From positions 7,440,001 to 7,504,000 of the forward strand of contig LR990067.1 of NCBI GenBank assembly GCA_905147135.1: a stretch of DNA of 64,000 nt. The letters run 5' to 3'. Shown here one piece after another: positions 1-11,500 of the stretch. The DNA is from Blastobasis lacticolella (lineage: Eukaryota; Arthropoda; Insecta; Lepidoptera; Blastobasidae). Every line of letters starts with the position of its first letter. The stretch's first letter is position 1. Position numbers and translations under genes: made by a program. The notes under the pieces were generated by a model. That model saw nothing but the letters and a program-made list of their open reading frames with translations, searched no databases and was not told where the DNA came from.

Positions 1-414
1 ATAAGTTGCCAGTATCTGTAATAGTTAAATTAGGTATTTTTTATAGGTCAATGGATTGTCTTCTTTTTTTAACTATTTATTGTGAGAATCAAATTCTTAG
101 GTGAGAAAGAGAGTGTGTGGGATTTAGGAATGTACGGTGTGGTAAAAAAATTGTAAAAGGAAGCAAACGTGCGAGAGAACAAATCGGTAATCTTTTTTGA
201 TGTTTTACTTTTTTCTGTGGAACTTTTATTTTGTAGTGCATGTTCACTTAAGAGGCCAAGTTTAATAAATGTTTTAGTATAATAAGTCGACAGTGCGTGC
301 GAACAGTTGTGAGTGAACAGTATGATTGTGTCGGTTGCTTACCACCGTTTATTTTGTGATGAAAACCAAATAAACATAGGCGCTAAATTAGTTTTGACTT
401 TTATTTCTTTCAAC

Positions 415-615
415 ACCAAACGTCGTGATGAAACCTGCGTTTAGGCGACTGAATGTGTAACCATGATCCAATCTGGTTAGGTTCCGCTGATAGCAGGGTC
501 ACGGGGCTCGGATGGCAGCTCCACTGTAATTATCTGATCTAGAAAATCCTGAATCACAGTCAAAGCGGACCCTGAGCCGTCATGCACGAGAGCACAACTG
601 GGACTACGGATGATT
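415..615 (+). mobile_element. SINE family A, partial
   Basis: Carries CGTGATGAAACCTGCG, GGCGACTGAATGTGTAACCA, TGATCCAATCTGGTTAGG and the GCAGGGTCACGG/GAGAGCACAACTGGGA end of the family A consensus; the tRNA-like head is missing. Confidence 0.75.
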
Positions 616-951
616 TATTTTTTAACACCAAGCAACTTTAAGACCAACATAGGGAACTACTCACCGGTATGGTGTAATGTAATGACGGTCTTAAATAAAT
701 GTAATTAAATTATGTCCTTTACTTAAAACCTGTTGGTAGTTTGAAAATATTACAGTTCACTTGTGACAAATGAACAGACAGCCTGATCAACTGATGTTAA
801 CTGGTAACTGTCGGTCATGAAGCTCTGTCTTATTTGGCAACGAGCGTGCGACGGGCGGTTTTAAGGTCTCCCTAATTGGTCGGGCGACGTCCCCGTCGTG
901 CGACCTTGGCCGCACGACCGTTGCCAATTCGGACAGCGCCTAACACCTGTA

Positions 952-1180
952 GCCGTATTCACAATGATTCGAAACCGTTTCCGAACGATTCGACACGAAA
1001 TTCGTGAGTTAACAGAAAACTGTTATTCAGAATCCTGATAGATTCCACGGAAACTCTACTCTCTATAACATATAAAAATTGCATCAAAATTAACTGAAAC
1101 CACATTTTCCTGAAAACTTTTGCGGGGTTCTTTGTCGATTCCGTATCCGAATCCGATTTCCGAGCCATTGTGAATACGGC
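952..1180. mobile_element. TA-flanked MITE (GCCGTATTCACAATG ends)
   Basis: GCCGTATTCACAATG at 952-966 is inverted at 1166-1180, with TA on both outer sides (950-951, 1181-1182). 229 bp, non-coding, mariner-like MITE geometry. Confidence 0.75.
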
Positions 1181-1369
1181 TACTGATGATTCACACTCGA
1201 GTTTCATGTATGTTACAAAAATACAGAACCGATGGCACTGAGGAAGGTGGGTCAAGACTAAGCTGATATGCTTCATGCCTGTGACTATGGTGTCAACCTC
1301 GTCATCCATACTGGAACAGCAACGCAACCATTGCTTGGTGGCAAGAATAGGTAGATTTAGCTATAAAGA

Positions 1370-1580
1370 AAAGGCGGCTACGCATTAGGCCACCGGGTCT
1401 TGACTCTGGTTCGAACCTCAGTGCTGCTATGTACCAATGGCATTTTCTGAGTTATGTTCATTAGATGAAGACTAATCGATGATCTTACTGTGAGGGAAAA
1501 CATGAGGAAAAGGCACATTCAGGTGACTGAACGTGTGTGTAACTGTGATCCAATGGTCAGGTTCACCTGTTCACTGAAAA
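1370..1580 (+). mobile_element. SINE family A, partial and diverged
   Basis: Degraded tRNA-like head (GGCCACCGGGTCTTGACTC, GGTTCGAACC) then TGTACCAATGG and TTCTGAGTTATGTTCATTAG; the 3' third is lost. Confidence 0.7.
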
Positions 1581-1665
1581 AGAGGAATAGGATTTACATG
1601 GAAAATTATCATTTGGCAATATCTAACTACTTAAGCCAATACAATAAAGTGCTAAAGCCAGGATG

Positions 1666-1945
1666 AGCGTCGGTGGCCGAGTGGTTAAAGTATCTCGCAA
1701 GCGAGGGGGTAACGGGAGGTTTGAATCCCACGGCACCAATGACTCTTTTCTGAGTTATGTACATTCGTTAAATGTTAACTGATGCTCTTACGGTGCGGGA
1801 TAACATCGTACTTAATGTGCAACAGTGTAGCAGGGTCAAGGAGGTCAGATGGCAGCCGCTGTAAGTAATTACCTGATCTGCAAAACCCTGGATCATAGTC
1901 AAGGCGGACCCCGGGCTCTCGCGCGCGTGAGCACATCCGGGATAT
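1666..1945 (+). mobile_element. SINE family A
   Basis: Head GCGTCGGTGGCCGAGTGGTT is a Ser/Leu-tRNA-like A box and GGTTTGAATCCC the B box, so it is tRNA-derived and Pol III driven. Body and 3' end (TCAAGGCGGACCCCGGGCTC) follow, with an internal deletion. Confidence 0.82.
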
Positions 1946-2062
1946 GGAAGCCTAGAAATAGCCATTAAAATAAAAGACCACTTCCTAAAATGTCCGTCTT
2001 AGTATACTGACATTTATTAATTATTTATCGTATGGCTCTTGAGTTCCTAATGCTACATATAT

Positions 2063-2385
2063 TTTTAAATTTACATTTTTGAGGAGAGGTAGGGCATAGC
2101 GGGGTATCCAGTTCGAATAGGAGCCGCCCGACTGGGGAAGTACCTCCACAACAATAATCTTTTAAATAGTATTATGTTTCTGCCAGTGAGTAAGGTTTCC
2201 ACTGCCGAACCGTGGCTTTGGCAGTGGACGGGCATTTGCCTTTTTGCTGCCAGAGCAACTTGTTATAGAGGTGCGCAACGCATTAGCGATATATTTGGTT
2301 TTGCCAATGTCTATAGGCAGTGGTGACCACTTTCCATTAGGTGGCCCACTTGCCTGTTTGCCTATCGTATGATATAAAAAAAAAC
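2063..2385 (+). mobile_element. LINE 3' end, copy 1
   Basis: Shares GGGCATAGCGGGGTATCC, the CAAAGCC/GGCTTTGG block and TATAGGCAGTGGTGACCACT with the minus-strand copy at 31945-32285; ends AGGTGGCCCACTTGCCTGTT followed by an A-run, as a LINE 3' end. Confidence 0.7.
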
Positions 2386-2734
2386 ATTTCGTCAAGTAGG
2401 CGAGAGCGGGACGGACATTAGGGGAAAGTGACATTTATAAACGGTTGCGTTACCAGAAGTATGTTACCGTCGTGGCGGACTCATTAGCCGACTATGTACT
2501 TACCACGTTCTATCGTGTGTGGACAAAAAATGGAGAAAGGCCAACTAATTGAAACGACGTACTATCTACTGCAATAGTCTTGGTTTACAAATCAACGCTG
2601 GGACTCGAACCTCTTGAATTTGATATGTTCTGATAATCCACGTTTGCCAGGCAGGTTCGAGATCGCATATTTGAAAGTAGGGACCTACGCTCTACTAACA
2701 AGACACTGCTGTCCTTTTGAACCGCGGAGGCCTC

Positions 2735-2995
2735 AACATCATCACAGTCCATTACAGTCCACTGCAGAACTTAGAGCCTCTCCCACGAGAGGGTAGGTTA
2801 GTGCCTTTAATCTCCACGCTTGGTTGGCGGGTTGGAGATCGCAGTGTTATAAATATAACAATGGAAAACGCTGCTGCCCATTTTCCAGCCTACGGAGACT
2901 AGATCTTTTGCTTCGAAAACATTAGTCGCCTTACACCCACGAGTGGTTGCTGCTATATTCTACTCTGCCAGACACCACATGGCCAACCGCAAAGG
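2735..2995 (-). repeat. 250-bp GATGAT-tailed retroelement end
   Basis: Reads on the minus strand as GTGGTGTCTGGCAGAGTAGA ... CTCCAACCCGCCAACC ... CTGCAGTGGACTGTAATGGA. Same family as 27341-27590, 40447-40697, 46860-47105 and 48940-49193; likely the 3' end of a non-LTR element. Confidence 0.75.
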
Positions 2996-3787
2996 CCTAC
3001 ACCCTTCCTATACCATACAAGCTGGCCTGTCTCTAGCTACACCACTCCCGACAAACCCGTAGCTCAGAGCGTCTCGGCCGCGTACGAGCGAGCGAACAGC
3101 GTTCTCGTAAGTGTCGATCAAAGACTTGTAGAAAACCAGTTGCAAACTCTATGGGGCGGTTATCGGATTATGACAATTAGATGCTGGCTGTTTAGTTATT
3201 TCAGTTAAGTACTGCTTTCCATAGGTTAGGTGCCTTCTATTCTCATTGTCGCTTCCCATCAGGTAAGTTGAGGTAAAGTGTACGCCTCATGCTAATAAAA
3301 GAAAATACCACACGTTTTTCTTTTCTTACTATTGCGATCAATGCAACAGAAGATAATAATTCAAAAACAAAGGTAATAAAACTAGAACAATTTATTCGAA
3401 ACTAAAATAAAAGCCACAATTTTGAATGCAACAATTACAAAACAATATGCAACACTCTCTTAAAACATACATAAAATCTTTCAACAAACAAATAGAAAAT
3501 GCACTATATTTTATAAAACATTTTTTAATTATAACAATGCATTGTACTTACATAGTGCACTGGTAGCAAGCAATAATAATTATTATGTTTATTAATTGCT
3601 ATAATTAAGTACTTTATAAGTTACAGGACAGAACATGTGTGTTGGAAGAATCGTCATGACGTTCATGTGTACCAGTTTACATAATGGAGTATCTTACATT
3701 AGATTAGTATGTGTATAATATCTATCTACCTAATTACTAAACTGTACAGAAATATAAATAGTGCTATAACACAATCTGAATATGGTA

Positions 3788-4039
3788 GAGCTCGTCTAGT
3801 CTAAGATGACGCGCCCCACTACTTAGTTAGTTGATTTCGATGTGTGAGTGCAAATATTGATAACGACACTTCATCTGTGTGGGAGCCAATGAACGACGCG
3901 TGCTTCTACGTTTGAATTTCACCGGCAACTAAATGACCAATTACAACGGCATTTGTAATATGTATTGCGTCCATATTTTAAACTTGCTTGTGTGCGTTAA
4001 TGCGATAGTGGGGCGCGTCATTTTAAATTAGACGAGCTC
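3788..4039. mobile_element. TA-flanked MITE (GAGCTCGTCTA ends), copy 1
   Basis: GAGCTCGTCTAGTCTAAGAT and its inverted partner (ATTTTAAATTAGACGAGCTC) continue as GACGCGCCCCACTA on both sides, about 35 bp of imperfect inverted repeat; TA flanks at 3786-3787 and 4040-4041. Confidence 0.8.
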
Positions 4040-4065
4040 TACATCCCTTTCATAGCCCCTGATTT

Positions 4066-4320
4066 GACGACCTGAGTGGTTCAGTGGTCAACACGCCAGT
4101 CTGCCACGCAAGAGGTCCCGGGTTCGATTCCCGGCCGGGCAGAAATTGAAATGATGAATTTTAATTTCTGTTACGGGTCTGGGTGTTCTATGTATAATAA
4201 GTATGTATTTAAAAGTATATAAGTAGTTTATTAGTTATCTAGCACCCATAACACAAGCTTTGCTTACATTGGGGCTAGATGGCGCTGTGTGAATTTGTCC
4301 ACGATTATTTATTTAATGTA
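4066..4320 (+). mobile_element. SINE family B
   Basis: Head GACCTGAGTGGTTCAGTGGT with B box GGTTCGATTCCCGG is tRNA-like; then GGCAGAAATTGAAATGATGA and the 3' part GCTAGATGGCGCTGTGTG. Different from family A in both head and body. Confidence 0.78.
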
Positions 4321-5588
4321 CAAAACTTTGGCGACGTATAGGTTACGGATATTAATAACAAGAAAATGGGATGTCCAATTCGATGAAACTTAAAAAGCCT
4401 ACCCGGCTATAGGTACTCCCAAGACAGAGTTTAGCTGGTAGGCGCCTAGGTCTCTTGCGAGTTGAGCATAACCAGCCGGCCGGTTGGTTACATGAGTGTT
4501 CTCTGCCTTCCTCCCTCGTTAGTCCGGAGGGTGCCATTATACCCTTTGCAGTAAGCGCAAGAAAGAAACCTAAATACGCAGACACCTGTAACTTTATGAC
4601 ATGCTTAGGAGTATGTTAGGCGTCAACTTAAGCGTCGCCAAAGTGTAATGAAATCGCATAGGCTTTAGAGTTTAGGAATTACTTTACTTACTTTTTTGGG
4701 AATTAAATTTTAAATTCTTTTGGATGTGTATTATGGTCAAATAAGGATTTTCTATGCCTATGACAGGTATATATTACGTATGCTAATTAAATTAGGTAAT
4801 TATTTTAAACACACGTAGAGTAACAATACTCTAAACATTACTTGCATTTTCTGGCATCGCAAATTTTAGTATATTAATTTTACAACTATTCGTTATTTTA
4901 TAAAATACATACATATAGGTACATGGTTTTTCTACATTTACAAGGAAAAATTATCCAATGATAAATATCAATTCCTAAACAGTATACCTATCTACTTACA
5001 AATACTTGTAAATTACAACAAAAGACTTAATCCTAGCCACTATTTTAATATCTCCTAATATTGATTCGAATTTATACAAATCAAGATATTTTTAGCGATG
5101 AACATATCTAATATTTACCCTAATATAGAACAACGGACAACATGGAACAATCCCTAATCAAGCACCAGGCCGACTTTACCCAACCCACTTTACGATTATA
5201 CCGTCTTTCGAGAGAAAAATTGAAATGTATTTAAACGAAATTCACCAATCATATTTTTGTATTAGTTTCAACACTTGATGAAAAATATAATCCCCTTACC
5301 TACTTTACTATAATTGCATTGGGTGAGAATGTTAATGCTAATAACACTGAAGTCCGACTTTACCCCAGCACATTTTAATTTGCCAACATGCCACTATAAA
5401 AACAAATCTGGACGCTAAAGACGAGGTAACAAATTCGCTTTCACCTTAAAACACTTCCTAAAATCCTCACATCTACTTTTACGTCAACAATCCCATCGAT
5501 AAAAACACTGTTCTATCTAAAGTCCGCAGACCCCTTGCCCGACATCTCATGGCGCGAACGCCGTGGAGATATCGCGGCATTCGCGCCG

Positions 5589-8500
5589 CTAGGTTCGCTT
5601 GAAACAGCTCTCGTCTACGCGTTTGGCGAGCGCCACGAGCGATGTATGCTTCCTGACGGTATCTGCCAGCCGCCGGCAGGGAAGCCGCGTGGTGATGATG
5701 GTGAATATGTGGCCGAAGACTAGCGCGTCGAGCTCTGTCGGGCTGCGGATGTGGGTGGTGGAAATTAGTGAAAGGTTTTTTTATACAGATAGCTCATCTG
5801 ATGGTAAGCGGCAACTGTCGCCCATACCATCTGCGATTCGTGCATTTAGGTTGCAGGCAACAAAAATGCAGAACCTCAGTCAGGTGCGTTGTTACGTGAG
5901 TACTAAGATGAAATGCCTCTTGCCTGTTGCTGGCTACCTTATCCTTCAAACCGGTAGATAACAGTGCTTGCATTGTTACTTGGCGGTAGTACTCACCCAA
6001 GCGGACTAATCAGGCTTGACAGAATCCTATCATCCGATAAGATTGTTCACAATTTATAGATTTTTAATGAATCTCTGCTGGGGTGGCATGAGATGGGTGA
6101 GAGCGAGCATGTCGCAGGGACGCGAGATAGAAGCTTGTTGTCGCTCTCATTCCGCATAAAACATAAACAGGACAGCAAGCTTCTATCTCGCGTGTTTGTG
6201 ACACGCGTAGGGGCTGTGTAGCGTGTGTACAGACTGACCGAGGAGGCGTCAGGTTATACAGGACATTATATTAGAAAAGCTTGTCAGAAAGCCTAAAAGG
6301 CCAACAAAACGGCGCTTGGAGCATCCGCTCTAACACAGTATATTAAAAATATGTCTTAACTCTAATACCCGTTCGCGCTAAGTTTGAAAAAATAATGTTT
6401 AACGGTACTAAAAGAACGACACACGGTTGCTTAATGGTTGACTGTCACCAGCAAACCTAGCGCGTACGGATAGCACAAAATAACAGAAAAAACTTACATG
6501 TAACCACCAACATTACCAAAGCCAATTGATCGACCGTAAAAATAATAATACACCTAGACTTTTAATAATTTTAATCGTCATTGGTCGTAAAATTAATAAA
6601 AAAAAATTAAAAAAGGAAATGTCAAGTATAATTGATAGTAGGGGAGGGTTTTTAGTCAATGTCAGCGTCCAGATAGCTGGCGTAGTAAGCATTTCTTTTC
6701 CTCAGACAACGCAGTAGACTCTCCACACTTATCTCCTCGTCACTTGGTATTTTCAGCGTCACTTTAGATTCTGGAAACGTATAGGTATTTTGTTTCAACA
6801 ATGTTGCAATCGAACCTACATACCTTACAGTATTTAAACAGGTGTGTATGGTGTCACGCGAATTTGACGTTTATTTACACGCATTACTGTTTATTATATC
6901 AGCCTGAGTCATCCCACTGCTGGGCAAAGGCGTCACCCCGATTCTTACACTCTTCGCTATCGAGTGCCAATGCGCATTAGTATATTTCGATCAAAATGTT
7001 ACGGGGGTAAAAACTACCAACTGCGACTCAATTTGTGACGTCAGGGGTAAACACAACCTACATGGCGTTCAAACCGAAATTACCTAGTTTTAATCTTTGG
7101 TTTGGGGTAAACCCGATCTCTATGAGGCATTTAGTTGGTTAAACACTCGACTACGCAGAAAATCCACACGTGTAATCGAATGTTACTTCCAGGCAGGCCG
7201 AAATTACCCTATCCCAAATAACTCGACCACCATTATTAGATACGAATAATTACTATGAACGAAAATATTTTCTACGCATACGGCATTGCTAATTTTGCAG
7301 TCTAAGAAAGTCTTAAATGATCTGCCTCGTAGAAATTCGCCAGCAACGCCCGTGAATGGTGTTCCAGTCTTTTTTTTTTCATTTAATAGACAGGGGAAAT
7401 CCGTCATGGACACCTGCAGCCGTACCATAGATCTCCAATAGCACGCCGCCATCTTGATGCAATTTAATGTGGACCAATCGCAGCAAGCCAGAGCTGTCTT
7501 CAACTCAATTGTATCAAAATTGGAGATCGGAGGTACCATTTCTGGGACCCAGGTTGCCTAACTCTATAGAAGCACCAAATCGCTCGAACTCTACTACTTA
7601 CAAAAGAAATAAAACAAAAACCTGATGAAAACCCGGAGGATTTCGTCGAAGACAACGAGTTGCTTGACTTCAAAGACTTGTTGTCTGGTGATTTGTCAGT
7701 GACCTCGCTGGTCATATTCTGTGTCCTGAGGGAACCTCTGTCGCCGCTGCTACTCACAGTGTAGCCTAGGGCTTTTTTGTTGCTAAAGGATTACCGTAAA
7801 CAAAAAATAAAATAGAAATTACTACAAACCCTAAGGCTGGACTACCTACTCCTTGGCGTATATTAACTTGGAGCTAAACCTGGATATTATATCCAGGTTT
7901 AGCTCTCACGCAGGCCGCAGCAATGAGGAGAGAAACTCATTTTTCGTAAAGAGGACAGGCCCTATGGTTGAATTTCTATGGCGACGACAGCCCATGAGCG
8001 TGCCGTTTCGTAACAAACAATAATGCTAGGAAATTCTAGTTCTTTTGGAGCACATCCGTCGGCAATTTTAATCACTAAAAGATATAAATAATTTCAGAAT
8101 TAAATAAATATTTCACTATGCTGTCAGACCCGATGACGGCGGCGCTGTAGTTGATAACAAAATGACATTTTAAAAAGGCGACACTTACGCACAATTTCTA
8201 AATTCAAGTTAGAATTCAAAAAGCTCTATCTGTCTCTGTCTACAACTCGCCATAGACGAGGATAGCAAATTTTAATTTAAGATTAACAATAGATTACCGT
8301 ACGGGATACTGTCCGTTAGTTCCACTTTGTAGCGCTGTACTGCCAACATAATAAATCGGTATTTAATTTTGAAACAGATATACACGCATTGTTTGACACC
8401 GTGCCCTGTCCTCTTAAAACTACTTTCTTTCATCATTGTACCCAACCAAGACATCGACGTACCTTGTATCAATAGTACCAGAGCTCAAGCCCTTAACGGA

Positions 8501-11500
8501 AGTCGGGTGCGAGCTCAGAGTCTTGCCTTGAGCGTTATCGGCTAGAGCATCAATCATATCATCCTCCAACACTTGATCCTCCATATTGCCATCGCCTATG
8601 AGAGTCTCGTCAATGCTTAGTTCGTTAGACTGCTCATTCTCTTCGTCTTCCATTTCTATAGGGTCAAGGTAATCTTCGGATTTGACGCCCACACTACCGT
8701 ATTTCGAGTCAAGGAATTCGTTAGCGAACGCTATAACTTCGAAATCATTGCGTTCCGCATCCAACTTCTCGTTGAAGACTATCTCGTCGACTCTATCCAG
8801 AAGATCCTCTATAATGTCTATGACGAAACTTATTTGGTCAGAGTTGAACGAGCTCTGTTTCCGGCCGTCTAGTCTGCAGGTGAGGGTACCTTCGTTCGAT
8901 GTCATTATTATGATCTGCTTGCTCGCAAACGGCTTGAAGCCTGTAGTGTTGAAAGGATTGTTCAGTTTTGAAGTCGCTGACTAGCTATAGAATAGAATAC
9001 ATACTACAAATGAAACGATACGAATGAGTAGTAAATTAAAATTGCAAGAGCGCGATACGTCTAAATGAATAAAGAGGTAATGTTCAAAGTTACTTCGGAT
9101 GCAAGGTACTAGATGTTAGATCAATGAATTTTCGACCAATAAACAACGTGTATAACAACTTCTCTACACATGACAATACACTACAGCAAAAATCGATAAA
9201 GTATAGATTTATTTTGGAGAGGTTTTCCCTGGAGAGTACAACATGGAGTTCTTCAAGAAAGGGGTTAAAAGGTTTTTACGGGGTCGGCAACGCGTGGGTG
9301 AAAAAAAGTAGAATGTATAGCTCATAGGAATAAGATCCTTTTTTATCTCACTTATGTATGTTATGCGACGCACCGCATTCCAAAAGGCGTGGTACAAAAA
9401 TGGACCTTATTCTATAACGCGTGAGACCGCGTTTTGTTTCTGAATTTAGACAAGTGTAATAAGCCTTATACTATTAAACACATTTGTGTTTAATATTAAA
9501 TTATTGTGTGGATATTTTTATATAAAAAATTCTATACTTTATACACTGCTTAAGATGACAGCTGACACAGAAGTCAACCTACAACAACCTATAGGCAAAT
9601 AATACACATCAGCTAGTCCGGTTTCGTAGAGCGTCATCTCTGTCGCACGCGTGTGAGTGAATACGAAGCCGAAACTACCCGATGTGCATGATTTACTACC
9701 AACTTAACCAAAACCAATCACCGAAGACATTATTGTCCCTCTCCCGATAGTAGGACATACTGTCCTTGCTGGGCAGTCGCAGGGACAGTCGGGAGCGGCG
9801 GAAGTTCGCGTCCCCCCTGTCTACCATCGGCCGGCGGTAGGACAGTTGGAACGCCTGGTTCACCAGGTACTCCTCTTGGCACTGGTGGTACAAGACGATG
9901 GTGAAAGCTAGTTCTAAGAAATACCTCAACAGAATATATCCAGCGGTCTATAACTGCAAACTCAAAAAACAACTAGATAGAAATATGTGAGTAAGTTTAT
10001 TTTGATAAGGAAGCGAAAAGCGCCCACTGTTGGGCATAGGCCTCCCCCAAATAATATCTACAAAGGTCGGTCCTGCCACAGTACCACAGTGGGCATTGCA
10101 TACCAGTGCTGTTTTGGTCAATGTTACATTAACGCTCTGAATTAAGTTGAAGGAAAAAATCTTCACAGATAACTGGCCTTGGTTATCTTTAAGGGACAAG
10201 GTAAAGCTACTCAAACCTAAATATCTAAAACTAAACCCTTGTAGGTTACAACCATCAAACATTTAAACTTTCAATCAACTTGATCCGTAACTGGACAAAC
10301 GCCTTCTAAACCGTACCTCGAACTACAATATAACCAACTCTTAGCATCAACTCAACCACCTATTTTAACACTAACTGCTAACAAACGGTCTCTATTCGTG
10401 ACCAGAGTCTCTAATTAGCTAAACAGACAGTCGAATAACTCTATCCCTATACAATCAACTCTACCCCTGCCTAGATAGTCAACTCTTATCCTAAATAGAC
10501 TGTCGATTCTACCTCTAACCACACAGTCCAGCCCAACCTATTGTACCCAAACCAAAACTACACAACCTACTCTACCTATAATGAACTATACAGTCGACCC
10601 AATACAAACTACCACCGCTCGCCATCCACAGGGGTTCATCCTCACACCTTGGAGGCAAATTGGTCGCGAACTGTGCCGTTCCAAAGGAACTTTCTCCCAC
10701 GCACACTAAGGTTGTGGAATGAACTACCTGCAGAGATTTACCCTTCTTCAAGAAAGGGGTTAAAGGGTTTTTACGGGGTCGGCAACGCGTGGGTGATGCC
10801 CCTGGTATTGCAAACGTCCATAGGCTGCGGTGACTGCTTACCATTAGGCAGGCCGCAAGTTTGTTTGCCACCTTAGTGGTATAAAAAAAAACTATTTAGT
10901 CGATTCTACTCTTAAATATTGTTTACCGTAACCTACTATACGTTAACCAAAACTAGACAACCTAATCTACATAATGTTTTAAACAGTCGCGGTTATTATC
11001 ACACATTTTTAATCTACGCGGTAGGAAACCCGGAACATACTTTTAAAACCTAATCTTACCCCTAATGAACTATACAGTCGACCCTACACAAACTTGACAG
11101 TCGACTCTACCCCTAAATACACAGTCCACCTTAACCTATTGTATCCTAACCAAAACTAGACAACGTAATGAACTAGACAGTCGATTCTACACAAACTAGA
11201 CACTCTACCCTACACAAACTAGACACTTTACCCTACACAAACTAGCCACTCTACCCTACACAAACTAGACACTACCCTACACAAACTAGACACTCTACCC
11301 TACACAAACTAGACACTCTACCTTACACAAACTAGACACTCTACCTTACACAAACTAAACACTCTACCCTACACAAACTAGACACTCTACCCTACACAAA
11401 CTAGACACTACCCTACACAAACTAGACACTCTACCCTACACAAACTAAACACTCTACCTTACACAAACTAGACACTCTACCTTACACAAACTAGACACTC

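Noticed and set aside
1666..1740. tRNA gene (Ser/Leu-like)
   Set aside because: A and B boxes are present, but the acceptor stem does not close and the same head is followed by the same ~250-bp body in many copies, so it is a SINE.
4066..4143. tRNA gene with GGTTCGATTCCCGG
   Set aside because: No proper acceptor stem and a conserved non-tRNA tail shared with two other copies; SINE family B.
9730..9972. 80-codon frame (Pro/Gly-rich) at the unknown gene's first exon
   Set aside because: It is a different frame of the same DNA; only the frame with [14 protein letters not shown] joins the next exon in phase.
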